A DNA stretch of 64,000 nucleotides from Microtetraspora fusca. GTDB taxonomy: Bacteria; Actinomycetota; Actinomycetes; Streptosporangiales; Streptosporangiaceae. The stretch covers positions 62,001-126,000 of the forward strand of contig NZ_BBYK01000040.1 in NCBI RefSeq assembly GCF_001570365.1, read 5' to 3'. Every line of letters starts with the position of its first letter. Position 1 is the stretch's first letter. The notes below the pieces were generated by a model. It searched no databases. It saw only the letters and a list, made by a program, of their open reading frames with translations, and was not told the origin of the DNA. Below, piece by piece: positions 9,084 through 17,520 of this stretch. The translations under genes and the position numbers were made by a program.

Positions 9084-10310
9084 ATGACGGGGCTCAAGGC
9101 GCTGACCTCGCGCGGCAGGTCCTTCCTCGCGTCGGGGGCGGCGGCGCTGCTGTGCGCACTCGTCCTCGGTGAACAGGACCTGCTGCGGATCGCCGTGCTG
9201 GTCATCGCGATGCCGTTGGTTTCCGCGATGGTCGTGGCGCGGACCCGCTACCGGCTGACCTGTGCCCGGCGCCTGGACCCCGCCCGCGTCGAGGCGGGCG
9301 CCGGCAGCACGGTCACCCTCAGGCTGGAGAACGTGACCCGCCTCCCCACCGGGCTGCTGCTCGTCGAGGACAACCTCCAGTACGCCCTGGGGACGCGGCC
9401 CCGGTTCGTCCTGGACCGGGTGGAGCCGCACGGTGTGCGCGAGGTGGACTACAAGGTCAACTCCGACCTGCGCGGCCGCTATCCCATCGGCCCGCTGTCG
9501 GTCCGGATCGCCGACCCGTTCGGGATGGTCGAGCTCACCCGGTCGTTCACGATCACGGACACCCTGGTGGTTGTGCCCCAGGTGGTGGCGCTCCCCCACG
9601 TGCGCCTCTCCGGCGAGTGGAGCGGCGGCGGCGACAGCCGTACCCGGTCGGTGGCGGCGGCGGGCGACGACGACGTGGCCCCGCGCGAGTACCGCATGGG
9701 GGACGACCTGCGGCGGGTGCACTGGAGGTCCACCGCCCGCCGGGGCGAGCTGATGGTGCGGCGCGAGGAGCAGCAGTGGCAGAGCAAGGGCGCGCTCCTG
9801 CTGGACACCCGCAGGCACGCCCACCGGGGCGACGGCCCGCGCTCGTCGTTCGAGGTGGCGGTCTCGGCCGCGGCGTCGATCGGCGTGCACCTGGCGCACG
9901 AGGGCCTCGGCCTGCGCCTGGTCACCGACCAGGGCCCGCAGCACCTCGCGGAGGGCGGCCTGGCGTGGTCGCTGCTCGACACCCTCTCCGTCGTACGGCA
10001 GAGCTCGGCCCGCTCACTGGAGCACGGGGTCGCGGCGCTGCGTCAGGGCGGCGGGGAGGGGCTGATCGTGGCGGTCCTCGGGGCGATCGACGCCGAGGAG
10101 GCCCAGGCGCTGGCCCGGCTGCGGCACAGCGGCGTGACGGGGGTCGCGGTCATGCTCGACGTCACGACCTGGGATTCGGCGCCGGACGAGTCGTTCGAGG
10201 TGGCGCGGTCCGTGCTCTCGGGGGCCGGCTGGCGGGTGCTGCGGCTTCCCTCCGGGACGTCCCTCGCCGACGTCTGGCCGGAGGCGGCGTACAAGAGGAG
10301 CGCGGCGTGA
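9084..10310 (+). CDS. DUF58 (VWA-like) membrane-anchored protein
   Basis: Partner of the preceding MoxR ATPase. The 408-residue protein has two N-terminal membrane segments (FLASGAAALLCALVLG and LLRIAVLVIAMPLVSAMVVA), then a beta-rich region with RLENVTRLPTGLLLVEDNL. The DUF58 signature block REYRMGDDLRRVHWRSTARRG follows and leads into a VWA-like fold (ALLLDTRRHAH). In the family this domain is thought to be remodelled by MoxR. A GGAG-type site precedes ATG 9084, and the gap from moxR is 58 bases. The biochemical role is not established. Confidence 0.9.
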   Translation: MTGLKALTSRGRSFLASGAAALLCALVLGEQDLLRIAVLVIAMPLVSAMVVARTRYRLTCARRLDPARVEAGAGSTVTLRLENVTRLPTGLLLVEDNLQYALGTRPRFVLDRVEPHGVREVDYKVNSDLRGRYPIGPLSVRIADPFGMVELTRSFTITDTLVVVPQVVALPHVRLSGEWSGGGDSRTRSVAAAGDDDVAPREYRMGDDLRRVHWRSTARRGELMVRREEQQWQSKGALLLDTRRHAHRGDGPRSSFEVAVSAAASIGVHLAHEGLGLRLVTDQGPQHLAEGGLAWSLLDTLSVVRQSSARSLEHGVAALRQGGGEGLIVAVLGAIDAEEAQALARLRHSGVTGVAVMLDVTTWDSAPDESFEVARSVLSGAGWRVLRLPSGTSLADVWPEAAYKRSAA

Positions 10311-10356
10311 CGACGGGACGGGGTCGCGATGATCGGAGAGGGCCGGTGATCGGGCG

Positions 10357-12723
10357 ATGAGGCTGTCGGTCGTCGCGGGGCTGGCCGTCGGCGCGGTCAC
10401 GCTGACGCTCTACTCGCTGTTCGATGGCGGGGCCTGGTTCTGGGCCTGCGTGGGCACGCTGCTGGTCACGACCGGCGGGGCGGCCCTCGCGTCGCGGTTC
10501 GAGGTGCCGAAGTGGGCGGTGCCGCCCCTGCTGCTGCTGGCGACGGCGGTGTACCTGTCGGCCACGTTCGCCAAGGAGCACACGTGGGCGTGGGTGATCC
10601 CGACGAAGGCGTCGGCGCTGCGGCTGGGCGAGCTGCTGGCCGAGGGGTTCACCGACATCCAGCGGTACGCCGCGCCGGTGCCGGCCGAGCCCGGCGTGAG
10701 CCTGCTGACCGCGAGCGGCGTCGGCCTGATCGCCGTCCTGGTGGACCTGCTGGCCGTACGGCTGCGCCGGGCGGCGCTGGCGGGGCTGCCCCTGCTCGGC
10801 CTGTTCACGGTGCCCGCCGCGGTGCTGACCGAGCCGGTCGCCTGGCCGGCCTTCGTGATCGCGGCGATCGGCTACGTCGGGCTGCTGGTGTCGGACGGGC
10901 GGGAGCGGCTCACCCAGTGGGGCCGTGCCGTACTGGTGCGGCGCGCCCGTACGGTCGGGACGGACAAGGCGGACTCGGGACGGCTCGCGCTCTCCGGCAA
11001 GCGGATCGGCGCGACCGCGATCGCCCTCGCGGTCATCCTGCCGGCGCTGCTCCCGGCGCTGAGCCCCGATCCGCTGTTCGGCTTCGGCGTGGGCAACGGG
11101 TCCGGGAGGGGCGGTAACAGCATCGGCATCCCCGACGCGATCGCCAAGCTGAGCGGCCAGTTGTCGCAGCAGCGGAACCTGACGGTGCTGACCTACACCA
11201 GCGCCGACGACCGGCCGCGCTACCTGCGCATCTACGCGCTCGACCTCTTCGACGGGAAGAAGTGGACGGTGAGCCCGCTGCGCGGCCGCCCGGAGGACCG
11301 GGTCTCGGAGGGACCGCTGCCGCCACCGCCCGGCCTCGGGCCCGGGATCGCGACGGACCGGGTGGAGAGCCGCATCAGCGTGAGCGAGGACATCGACCCG
11401 CTGCGCTTCCTGCCCCTGCCCTACCCGGCGGTCGAGATCGACGCCGACGGCGACTGGCGGGCGGACCAGGCGTCGCGGATGGTGTTCTCCACCAGTGACC
11501 AGGCCGCCGGGCTGGACTACCGGGTGGTGGTGAACGAGCCGCGGCCCACCCGTGACCAGCTGGACACCATGGACACGCCGACGCCGGACTCGCGGTTCCT
11601 CGTGTTGCCAGAGCTGGACCCCAAGGTCGTCGCCATGGCGGAGCGGGTGACCGCGGAGGGCGCCACGCAGTACGCGAAGGCCGTCCTGCTGCAGGAGTGG
11701 TTCACCCGTACCGGCGGCTTCAGCTACAGCCTGGAGACGAAGGGGTCCGGCGGCGGCGCGCTGTCGCGGTTCATCCTCACCGGACGCACGGGGTACTGCG
11801 AGCAGTTCGCCAGCGCGATGGCGGTGATGGCCCGGGTGATCGGCATCCCGGCGCGGGTGTCGATCGGCTACACGGGCGGCACGAAGATCGGGAAGTCGTG
11901 GTCGGTGCGCACCCAGGACGCGCACGCCTGGCCGGAGCTGTACTTCGAGGGCGCGGGCTGGCTGCCCTTCGAGCCGACGCCGACCGGCGCCGCGGGCCAG
12001 GGCACGGCCCGCGTGCCCGACTACTCGCTACCGCGGCCGACCGAGGTCACGCCGTCGGCCGACCCCTCCGCCGGGACAAGCTCCGAGGAGGACGACACCG
12101 CCACCCACAGCCCCACCCGCCGCAATCTGCGGGACTTCGACCGCGATCTCGGGGCGGTCCCGGTCGCGGTGGACCCGGGGACGCCGGTGGCCGTGAAGAT
12201 CGCGCTGTGGGCGGCGGGAGTCCTGCTGCTCGCGCTGGTCCCGGCGGCGGCCCGGACGCTGGTCCGCCGGCGCCGGCACGCGCTGGTCCGGCGCGGCGCC
12301 GCCGGTCGCGGCGGGGCCGAGCCCGCGATCAGGGCCGCGTGGGCGGAGCTGTGCGACACGCTGACCGATCTCGGCGAGTCGCGGGAGCCGAGCGAGAGCC
12401 CCCGCGCGCTCGCCCGGAGACTGACGGAGATGTACGAGTTCGACGCGGAGGCCGCGGCGGCGGTCACGGCCGTCGCGACGGCCGAGGAGCGGATGCGTTA
12501 CGCCGCGTCCACACCGTCGGCGGGACCCGCGGCGGCCGAGCTGTCACGCGTACGGCGGGCCCTGACGGGAGCGGTGCCGAGGAGGCGGCGGATGGGGGCG
12601 CTGCTCGCGCCGCGGTCGATCCTGCTGCGGGTGCGGTCCGCGGGGACGAAGGTGCTGGACGCGTTCGACCGGCTGGAGGGCGTCCGGCTGCCCCTGTCCA
12701 GGGGTGAGGCGGGCACGAGGTAA
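10357..12723 (+). CDS. TgpA-type membrane transglutaminase-like protein
   Basis: Integral membrane protein of 788 residues. Several N-terminal hydrophobic segments (to about residue 240) are followed by an exported transglutaminase/protease-like core. C481 lies in GRTGYCEQFASAMAVMAR and H523 in TQDAHAWPELYF. The usual Asp-Pro-Thr block is here FEPTP, with Glu instead of Asp. One more membrane segment (VAVKIALWAAGVLLLALVPAA) precedes a cytosolic C-terminal DUF4129-like tail. Members form an operon with MoxR and DUF58, as here. The reaction in actinobacteria is unknown; a cell-envelope protein target is plausible. The ATG is preceded by GGAGAGG about 15 bases upstream. Confidence 0.9.
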   Translation: MRLSVVAGLAVGAVTLTLYSLFDGGAWFWACVGTLLVTTGGAALASRFEVPKWAVPPLLLLATAVYLSATFAKEHTWAWVIPTKASALRLGELLAEGFTDIQRYAAPVPAEPGVSLLTASGVGLIAVLVDLLAVRLRRAALAGLPLLGLFTVPAAVLTEPVAWPAFVIAAIGYVGLLVSDGRERLTQWGRAVLVRRARTVGTDKADSGRLALSGKRIGATAIALAVILPALLPALSPDPLFGFGVGNGSGRGGNSIGIPDAIAKLSGQLSQQRNLTVLTYTSADDRPRYLRIYALDLFDGKKWTVSPLRGRPEDRVSEGPLPPPPGLGPGIATDRVESRISVSEDIDPLRFLPLPYPAVEIDADGDWRADQASRMVFSTSDQAAGLDYRVVVNEPRPTRDQLDTMDTPTPDSRFLVLPELDPKVVAMAERVTAEGATQYAKAVLLQEWFTRTGGFSYSLETKGSGGGALSRFILTGRTGYCEQFASAMAVMARVIGIPARVSIGYTGGTKIGKSWSVRTQDAHAWPELYFEGAGWLPFEPTPTGAAGQGTARVPDYSLPRPTEVTPSADPSAGTSSEEDDTATHSPTRRNLRDFDRDLGAVPVAVDPGTPVAVKIALWAAGVLLLALVPAAARTLVRRRRHALVRRGAAGRGGAEPAIRAAWAELCDTLTDLGESREPSESPRALARRLTEMYEFDAEAAAAVTAVATAEERMRYAASTPSAGPAAAELSRVRRALTGAVPRRRRMGALLAPRSILLRVRSAGTKVLDAFDRLEGVRLPLSRGEAGTR

Positions 12724-12740
12724 GGGGAACGGGGACGTCG

Positions 12741-12769
12741 GTGGCGGCTCACTCGCGGCGGGCCGCCAC
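12741..12769. terminator. Possible terminator between convergent transglutaminase and DUF3040 genes
   Basis: GTGGCGGC (12741-12748) is complementary to GCCGCCAC (12762-12769), an 8-bp GC stem with a 13-base loop in the 81-base gap between two convergent genes. There is no T-tract on either side, as is common in high-GC actinobacteria. Confidence 0.4.
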
Positions 12770-12804
12770 GACGCTCTCCCCCGTGACGGTCGCCGAAGGC
12801 GGGG

Positions 12805-13185
12805 TCAGCGCTCGTCGGTGCGACGGCGCCAGCGCTCCTCCATGCGGTCCATGAAGCCCCGGCGCTGCGGGCGGCGGCCGCGTGCCCGGGGGGCCGGGCT
12901 CTCGACACCGAAGCCGTTCATGCGCTTCCAACTGGACAGGCCCCAGAGGCAGGTCGCCAGCATCACCACGAACCCGGCGACGCCGAGCCAGATCTCGTTC
13001 GCCACGACGCCGACCATCAGCAGGACGACGCCGAGCGCGAAGCCGATCGACGCCTTCAGCAGGCGCCGCTTGTAGTGACTGCGCGGATCACTGATCCGAA
13101 CGGCATTGGCCCACTTCGGGTCCTCGGCGTAGAGGGCCTGCTCGATCTGGTCGAGCAAGCGCTGCTCGTGCTCAGACAGCGGCAC
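12805..13185 (-). CDS. DUF3040 small membrane protein
   Basis: Actinobacteria-specific small membrane protein, 126 residues with the chosen start. It opens with the family signature PLSEHEQRLLDQIEQALYAEDPKWA, then two adjacent membrane segments (IGFALGVVLLMVGVVAN and IWLGVAGFVVMLATCLWGL) and an Arg-rich tail ending ERWRRRTDER. GTG 13185 is preferred because GGGAGG lies four bases upstream and the protein then begins exactly at the family signature; a longer reading frame extends to 13236. The function is unknown. It stands alone between a convergent operon and dinB. Confidence 0.9.
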   Translation of the reverse strand: MPLSEHEQRLLDQIEQALYAEDPKWANAVRISDPRSHYKRRLLKASIGFALGVVLLMVGVVANEIWLGVAGFVVMLATCLWGLSSWKRMNGFGVESPAPRARGRRPQRRGFMDRMEERWRRRTDER

Positions 13186-13332
13186 GGCGCCTCCCAAGGA
13201 CGGCCCCATTTCGGGGAAGACGGCAACGGACGACACGGGGTGTCCGGACCTCGCGGTCGGTTATCCCCAGAATACGAGGCTGTAGACGTAGACGAAAGAA
13301 AACGTCCAACGTGGTCCAAACCGGTGGGGACG

Positions 13333-14565
13333 TCATAGATCCATTGGACCAGACGGAGGGCGCACGAGCGAAGCCGGGCGGACCGCATCGGGGCCGAAGC
13401 GCCGGATCGCCTTGTCCATCGCCTGTTCCGCCTCCCGCCAGCCGGTCTCCCGCTCGCCGAGGCTGAGCTGGCGGGCGGCCGTGCCGGCCGGGCGGAGGTT
13501 TTCCACGCGCACCCCGACCAGCCGCAGCCGAACCCGATCCAGCCCGGCGGCCGCGAAAAGTTCACAGGATGTGGCGAATATCTCCTTGGCGACATCGGTT
13601 GCCTCGCGCAGCGTACGCGATCTCGTGATCGTGGTGAAGTCGGAACGGCGTAGCTTGACGCTGACCGTCCGGCCGACCTGGCCGCTCGCCCTGAGCCGGG
13701 CGGCGACCCGCTCGGACAGCCGCAGCAGCTCACGCCTGATCGCCTCCGGGTCGTCGACGTCGAACGGGAACGTCTCCTCGTTGCCGATGCTCTTGTCCGG
13801 GGTGTGCGCCACCACCGGGCGCTCGTCCCGGCCCCAGGCCAGGGCGGCCAGATGGGCGCCGACGGCCCCGAGCTCGCGCTGCAGCGTGGACACGGGCACC
13901 TGGGCCAGATCGCCGACGGTGCGGATGCCGAGCCGGATCAGGACCTGCTCCGTGCGCTCGCCGACCCCCCACAGGGCGGCGACGGGCAGCGGGTGGAGGA
14001 ACTCGACCACGCCGTCCGCCGGGACGACGAGCAGGCCGTCGGGCTTGCACTGGCGGGAGGCGAGCTTGGCCACGAACTTGTTGCTCGCGACGCCGACCGA
14101 GCAGGTGATGCCGAACCGCTCGGCGACCTGCTCGCGGATCATGGCGGCGATGGCGGAGGGACTGCCGAGCCGGCGCCGGGCGCCGCCGACGTCGAGGAAC
14201 GCCTCGTCGGAGGCGACCGGCTCCACCTCGGGGGTGATCGACCGGAAGATCTCCATGACGCCCCGGGAGACCGCGGCGTACTTGCGGTGACTCGGCGGGA
14301 TGATCGTGGCGCGGGGGCAGAGGCGCATCGCCCGGGTCATCGGCATCGCCGAGTGCACGCCGAACCGGCGGGCCTCGTAGGTGGCGCTGAGGACCACCCC
14401 GCGGGCCCCGGTGGCGCCGACGATGACGGGCAGGCCGCGCAGCTCGGGCCGGTCGAGCAGCTCGACGCTGGCGAAGAAGGCGTCCATGTCCACGTGCAGG
14501 ATCGGGCAGCCGCTGTCGTCGGCCAGCCCGCCGCCGCCTTGAGGGAGCATCTGCTTCCGGGACAC
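13333..14565 (-). CDS. dinB: DNA polymerase IV (Y-family, DinB)
   Basis: Error-prone translesion polymerase. The 410-residue protein carries the catalytic carboxylates D26 (HVDMDAFFASVE) and D120-E121 (ASDEAFLDV). It also has the thumb helix-hairpin-helix (LWGVGERTEQVLIRLGIRTVGDLAQV), a little-finger domain and a late QLSLGE stretch that resembles a beta-clamp-binding motif. GTG start at 14565. It lies 27 bases after a methyltransferase gene on the same strand, so co-transcription is likely. No convincing LexA-type palindrome was seen upstream of the operon, so SOS control is not supported by sequence. Confidence 0.94.
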   Translation of the reverse strand: MSRKQMLPQGGGGLADDSGCPILHVDMDAFFASVELLDRPELRGLPVIVGATGARGVVLSATYEARRFGVHSAMPMTRAMRLCPRATIIPPSHRKYAAVSRGVMEIFRSITPEVEPVASDEAFLDVGGARRRLGSPSAIAAMIREQVAERFGITCSVGVASNKFVAKLASRQCKPDGLLVVPADGVVEFLHPLPVAALWGVGERTEQVLIRLGIRTVGDLAQVPVSTLQRELGAVGAHLAALAWGRDERPVVAHTPDKSIGNEETFPFDVDDPEAIRRELLRLSERVAARLRASGQVGRTVSVKLRRSDFTTITRSRTLREATDVAKEIFATSCELFAAAGLDRVRLRLVGVRVENLRPAGTAARQLSLGERETGWREAEQAMDKAIRRFGPDAVRPASLVRPPSGPMDL

Positions 14566-14592
14566 GCCTCCGATCCTATCCGAACAGGCGTT

Positions 14593-15312
14593 CTATCGGT
14601 AGGCGATGACGTGCACCTGCGTGGCGATGTCGCGCAGCACGGGATGGGCGGCGGCGGCCCGCTCCAGCTCGACCAGGGCCGCCGGGTCCGCCTCGGCGAG
14701 CCGGCTCGGCACGAGATCGGCGAAGGCCCGGACGCCGTGCACGTCCGCGACGGTGAACCCGGCCTTGACCAGGAGGCCGGTCACGTCCTCCCTGGTGAAC
14801 CTGCGCGGGGTGGGGTCGCGGTCGCCCCAGCGCCCGGCGGAGTCGGCGAGCACCTGGCGCGCCTCGCTGAAATTGCCGGACAGGGCGCGGTGGATGGCGG
14901 TGGCCACCGGGTTCGCGGCCAGCACGCTGACCACGCCGCCCCGGCGCAGGATGCCCGCGACGGCGGCGAGCGCCGCGGCGGGGTCCTCAACGTATTCGAG
15001 CACGCTGTGGCAGAGCACCAGATCGGCGCCCTCGGGCTCCAGGAGGTCGCCGAGATCCCCGGCGTCGCCCTGCACTCCCCGTACGGGAACACCGGTCTCG
15101 GCGGCGCGGCGCTCGAGCGCGGCCAGCGAGTCCGGTGACGGATCGACCACGGTGACGGCGTGACCCAGCCCGGCCAGCGGCACCGCGAAACCGCCGGTGC
15201 CCCCTCCCGCGTCCACGATGTCCAGCCTGTCGCGTCCGGTCGCGGCGGTCAGGTCCGCCAGGACCGCGCGGAGCGCCTCCCAGACGACGGTCTGCCGCGT
15301 GGCGTCACGCAC
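14593..15312 (-). CDS. Class I SAM-dependent methyltransferase, substrate unknown
   Basis: Rossmann-fold methyltransferase of 239 residues. Motif I is IVDAGGGTGGFAVPLAG, followed by the acidic VVDPSPDSL, GDAGDL and motif IV DLVLCHSVLEYVEDP. The C-terminal half resembles the small-molecule or CmoA/UbiG-like group and has no RNA-binding domain. GTG 15312 follows GAGGGAGGGG at good spacing. It sits between nusB (82 bases upstream) and dinB. A similar gene next to dinB is common in actinobacteria, but the substrate cannot be told from sequence. Confidence 0.85.
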   Translation of the reverse strand: MRDATRQTVVWEALRAVLADLTAATGRDRLDIVDAGGGTGGFAVPLAGLGHAVTVVDPSPDSLAALERRAAETGVPVRGVQGDAGDLGDLLEPEGADLVLCHSVLEYVEDPAAALAAVAGILRRGGVVSVLAANPVATAIHRALSGNFSEARQVLADSAGRWGDRDPTPRRFTREDVTGLLVKAGFTVADVHGVRAFADLVPSRLAEADPAALVELERAAAAHPVLRDIATQVHVIAYR

Positions 15313-15394
15313 TTTCGCCCCTCCCTCGTACGGCTCCCGCCAGCCTAACGGCCCGGCCGGACACCCCCGCGCGGGGCGGGAGCGGGCCGGCCGA

Positions 15395-15805
15395 TCAGAG
15401 GGACAGCGACGGCTTGAGCTGCTTGAAGCGGGCGAGCAGGCCGTTGACGAAGTGCGGCGACTCGTCGGTGGACAGCTCGGCGGCGAGATGCACCCACTCG
15501 CTGATGACGACGCCGTCGGGCACCTCGTCCGACCAGAGCATCTCGTACGTGCCGCCGCGCAGGATGTTGCGGTCGACGGCGGGCATGCGCTCCAGCGTCC
15601 AGCCCTCGGCGTACGTGGCCAGGAGCTCGTCGATGCGGGCGAGGTTCTTGGCCACGCCCTCCACCAGGACGGAGGTGTACTCGTTGACGGGCGGCTCGGC
15701 GCGCTGGACGCGCTCGGCCAGGACGTTCAGCGGGCTCTCGTCGCGCGCCTCGGCCTCGAACAGGATGTCGAGCGCGCGCCGCCGGGCCTTGCCCCGAGCT
15801 GACAC
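15395..15805 (-). CDS. nusB: NusB, transcription antitermination factor
   Basis: Component of the rRNA antitermination complex with NusE (S10), binding boxA RNA. The 136 residues show the all-helical NusB fold: SARGKARRRALDILFEAEARD, MPAVDRNILRGGTYEML and the C-terminal ISEWVHLAAELSTDESPHFVNGLLARF. GTG 15805 lies one base after the efp stop, so the ribosome probably re-initiates there. Longer upstream readings run inside efp in another frame and are rejected. Confidence 0.95.
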   Translation of the reverse strand: MSARGKARRRALDILFEAEARDESPLNVLAERVQRAEPPVNEYTSVLVEGVAKNLARIDELLATYAEGWTLERMPAVDRNILRGGTYEMLWSDEVPDGVVISEWVHLAAELSTDESPHFVNGLLARFKQLKPSLSL

Positions 15806-15806
15806 G

Positions 15807-16367
15807 TCAGGCCCGACCGAGGTATTCGCCGCTGCGGGTGTCGACCTTGACCTTCTCGCCGGTCGTGATGAACAGCGGAACCTTGATCTCGGCGCCGGTC
15901 TCCAGCTTGGCGGGCTTGGTGCCGCCGGTGGAGCGGTCACCCTGCAGGCCGGGCTCGGTCTCGGCGATGGTCAGCTCGACGGCGGCGGGAAGCTCGACGT
16001 AGAGCACGTTGCCCTCGTTGATCGCCACCGTGGCGAGCATGTTCTCCAGCAGGTAGTTGGCGGTGTCGCCGACGGCGGCGCGGGAGACGTGCATCATGTC
16101 GTACGTCTCGGTGTCCATGAAGACGTAGTCCTCGCCGTCCATGTACGAGTACTGCATCTCGCGCTTGTCGACGTTGGCCACCTCGACCTTGACGCCCGCG
16201 TTGAAGGTCTTGTCCAGGACCTTGCCGGACTTGACGTTCTTCAGCTTGGTGCGGACGAACGCGCCGCCCTTGCCGGGCTTGACGTGCTGGAACTCCACGA
16301 CGGTCCAGAGTTCCCCGCCGTCGAGCTTGAGCACCAGTCCGTTCTTGAGGTCGTTCGTCGTCGCCAC
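15807..16367 (-). CDS. efp: Translation elongation factor P
   Basis: Relieves ribosome stalling at consecutive prolines. The 186-residue, three-domain protein has the tip loop VKPGKGGAF with K33 at the position that is modified in other bacteria, and the C-terminal signature [12 protein letters not shown]. Neither lysyl-transferase EpmA/B genes nor a rhamnosyl-transferase are nearby. A lysine-tipped loop in actinobacteria may work unmodified; that point is inference from the family. It lies 24 bases downstream of pepQ and one base from nusB. Confidence 0.97.
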   Translation of the reverse strand: MATTNDLKNGLVLKLDGGELWTVVEFQHVKPGKGGAFVRTKLKNVKSGKVLDKTFNAGVKVEVANVDKREMQYSYMDGEDYVFMDTETYDMMHVSRAAVGDTANYLLENMLATVAINEGNVLYVELPAAVELTIAETEPGLQGDRSTGGTKPAKLETGAEIKVPLFITTGEKVKVDTRSGEYLGRA

Positions 16368-16391
16368 GTGGTTCTCCTGAATGCGGCTGCC

Positions 16392-17453
16392 CTAGATGAC
16401 GAGCAGCTCCTTGGTGGTCAGTGTGAGGAGCTCCGGACCGTCGGCTCGAGCCACAAGCGTGTCCTCGATGCGCACCCCGCCCCTGCCGGGTAGGTAGACC
16501 CCCGGCTCAACGGTGAGCGGAACCCGATCGTCTATTCTACCGGTCTTGCCGGGGCCGAGGAACGGCTGCTCGTGGATCTCCAGGCCGACCCCGTGGCCGA
16601 GTCCGTGGCCGAAGTGCTCGGCGTGCCCGGCCTCCTCGATCACCGTCCGCGCGGCCGCGTCCACCTCGTGCGCCGACGCCCCGGGCCGTACGGCGTGGCG
16701 GCCCGCGCGCTGGGCCCGCCGTACGAGCTCGTAGAGGTCGCGGAGCCAGTCGGCGGGGCGGCCGACGGCGACGGTGCGGGTCATGTCGGCGTGGTAGCCG
16801 TCCACCCGGGCGCCGAAGTCCATGGTCACCAGGTCTCCGGACTCGATCGCGCGCCCGGACGGCGAGTGGTGCGGCACGGCGCCGTTCGGGCCGCTCGCCA
16901 CGATGGAGTCGAAGGCGGGCTTCTCGGCGCCGAGCTCCACCATGGCGGACTCCAGCCACCGGGCGACCTCGATCTCAGTGACGCCGGGCGCGATCCGCTC
17001 GACCACCCGCGAGAACGCCGCGTCGGTGATCGCGCAGGCGCGGCGGAGCGCCTCGATCTCGGCCTCGTCCTTGACGGTCCGGACCTCCTCGACCACCCCG
17101 GAGACCGCGCCGAGGTCCGGGTGGTCCGCCAGGAGCCTGTGGTACTCGGCGACCGACATGTCGTGCGCCTCGACGGCGAGCCGTCCCGCGCCCTCCGGAC
17201 GTCCGGTCAGCGCGCCGGCGACGTCGCGCGCCTCCACCGTCTCGACGTCGGCGCACTCGCGCCGGGCCGTCCCGATGTAGCGGGAGTCGGTGGCGAGCAC
17301 GGCCTCCCCTTCCGCGGTGACGAGCACCGCGGCGTTGGAGCTGGACAGACCGGTGAGGTAGCGGACGTTGACCGGCCGTGTGACGAGCAGCGCGGTCAGG
17401 TCGTGCCCGGACAGTGCCGCGGCGACCTTGGCGCGGCGCGAGGCGAATGGCAT
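16392..17453 (-). CDS. M24B Xaa-Pro peptidase (PepQ-type)
   Basis: Cytoplasmic dinuclear-metal peptidase cleaving X-Pro bonds. The 353 residues show an N-terminal creatinase-like domain (LTALLVTRPVNVRYLTGL) and a pita-bread catalytic domain with all five ligands: two Asp in VTMDFGARVDGYHADMTRT, His in GHGLGHGVGLEIHE, Glu in LTVEPGVYLPG and Glu in GVRIEDTL. ATG 17453 has GGAGG eight bases upstream. It heads the conserved pepQ-efp-nusB run. A proline peptidase beside the proline-stalling rescue factor is a recurrent actinobacterial arrangement. Confidence 0.94.
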   Translation of the reverse strand: MPFASRRAKVAAALSGHDLTALLVTRPVNVRYLTGLSSSNAAVLVTAEGEAVLATDSRYIGTARRECADVETVEARDVAGALTGRPEGAGRLAVEAHDMSVAEYHRLLADHPDLGAVSGVVEEVRTVKDEAEIEALRRACAITDAAFSRVVERIAPGVTEIEVARWLESAMVELGAEKPAFDSIVASGPNGAVPHHSPSGRAIESGDLVTMDFGARVDGYHADMTRTVAVGRPADWLRDLYELVRRAQRAGRHAVRPGASAHEVDAAARTVIEEAGHAEHFGHGLGHGVGLEIHEQPFLGPGKTGRIDDRVPLTVEPGVYLPGRGGVRIEDTLVARADGPELLTLTTKELLVI

Positions 17454-17520
17454 GGGGGGTCCTCCGATCGACGAGGTGGACTCTACGCCGAGCCGCGCCG
17501 AGCCGCGCCGCCTCCCGGGC

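Noticed and set aside
14566-15394. LexA-type SOS box controlling dinB
   Set aside because: No GAAC-N4-GTTC-like palindrome was found upstream of dinB or the preceding methyltransferase.
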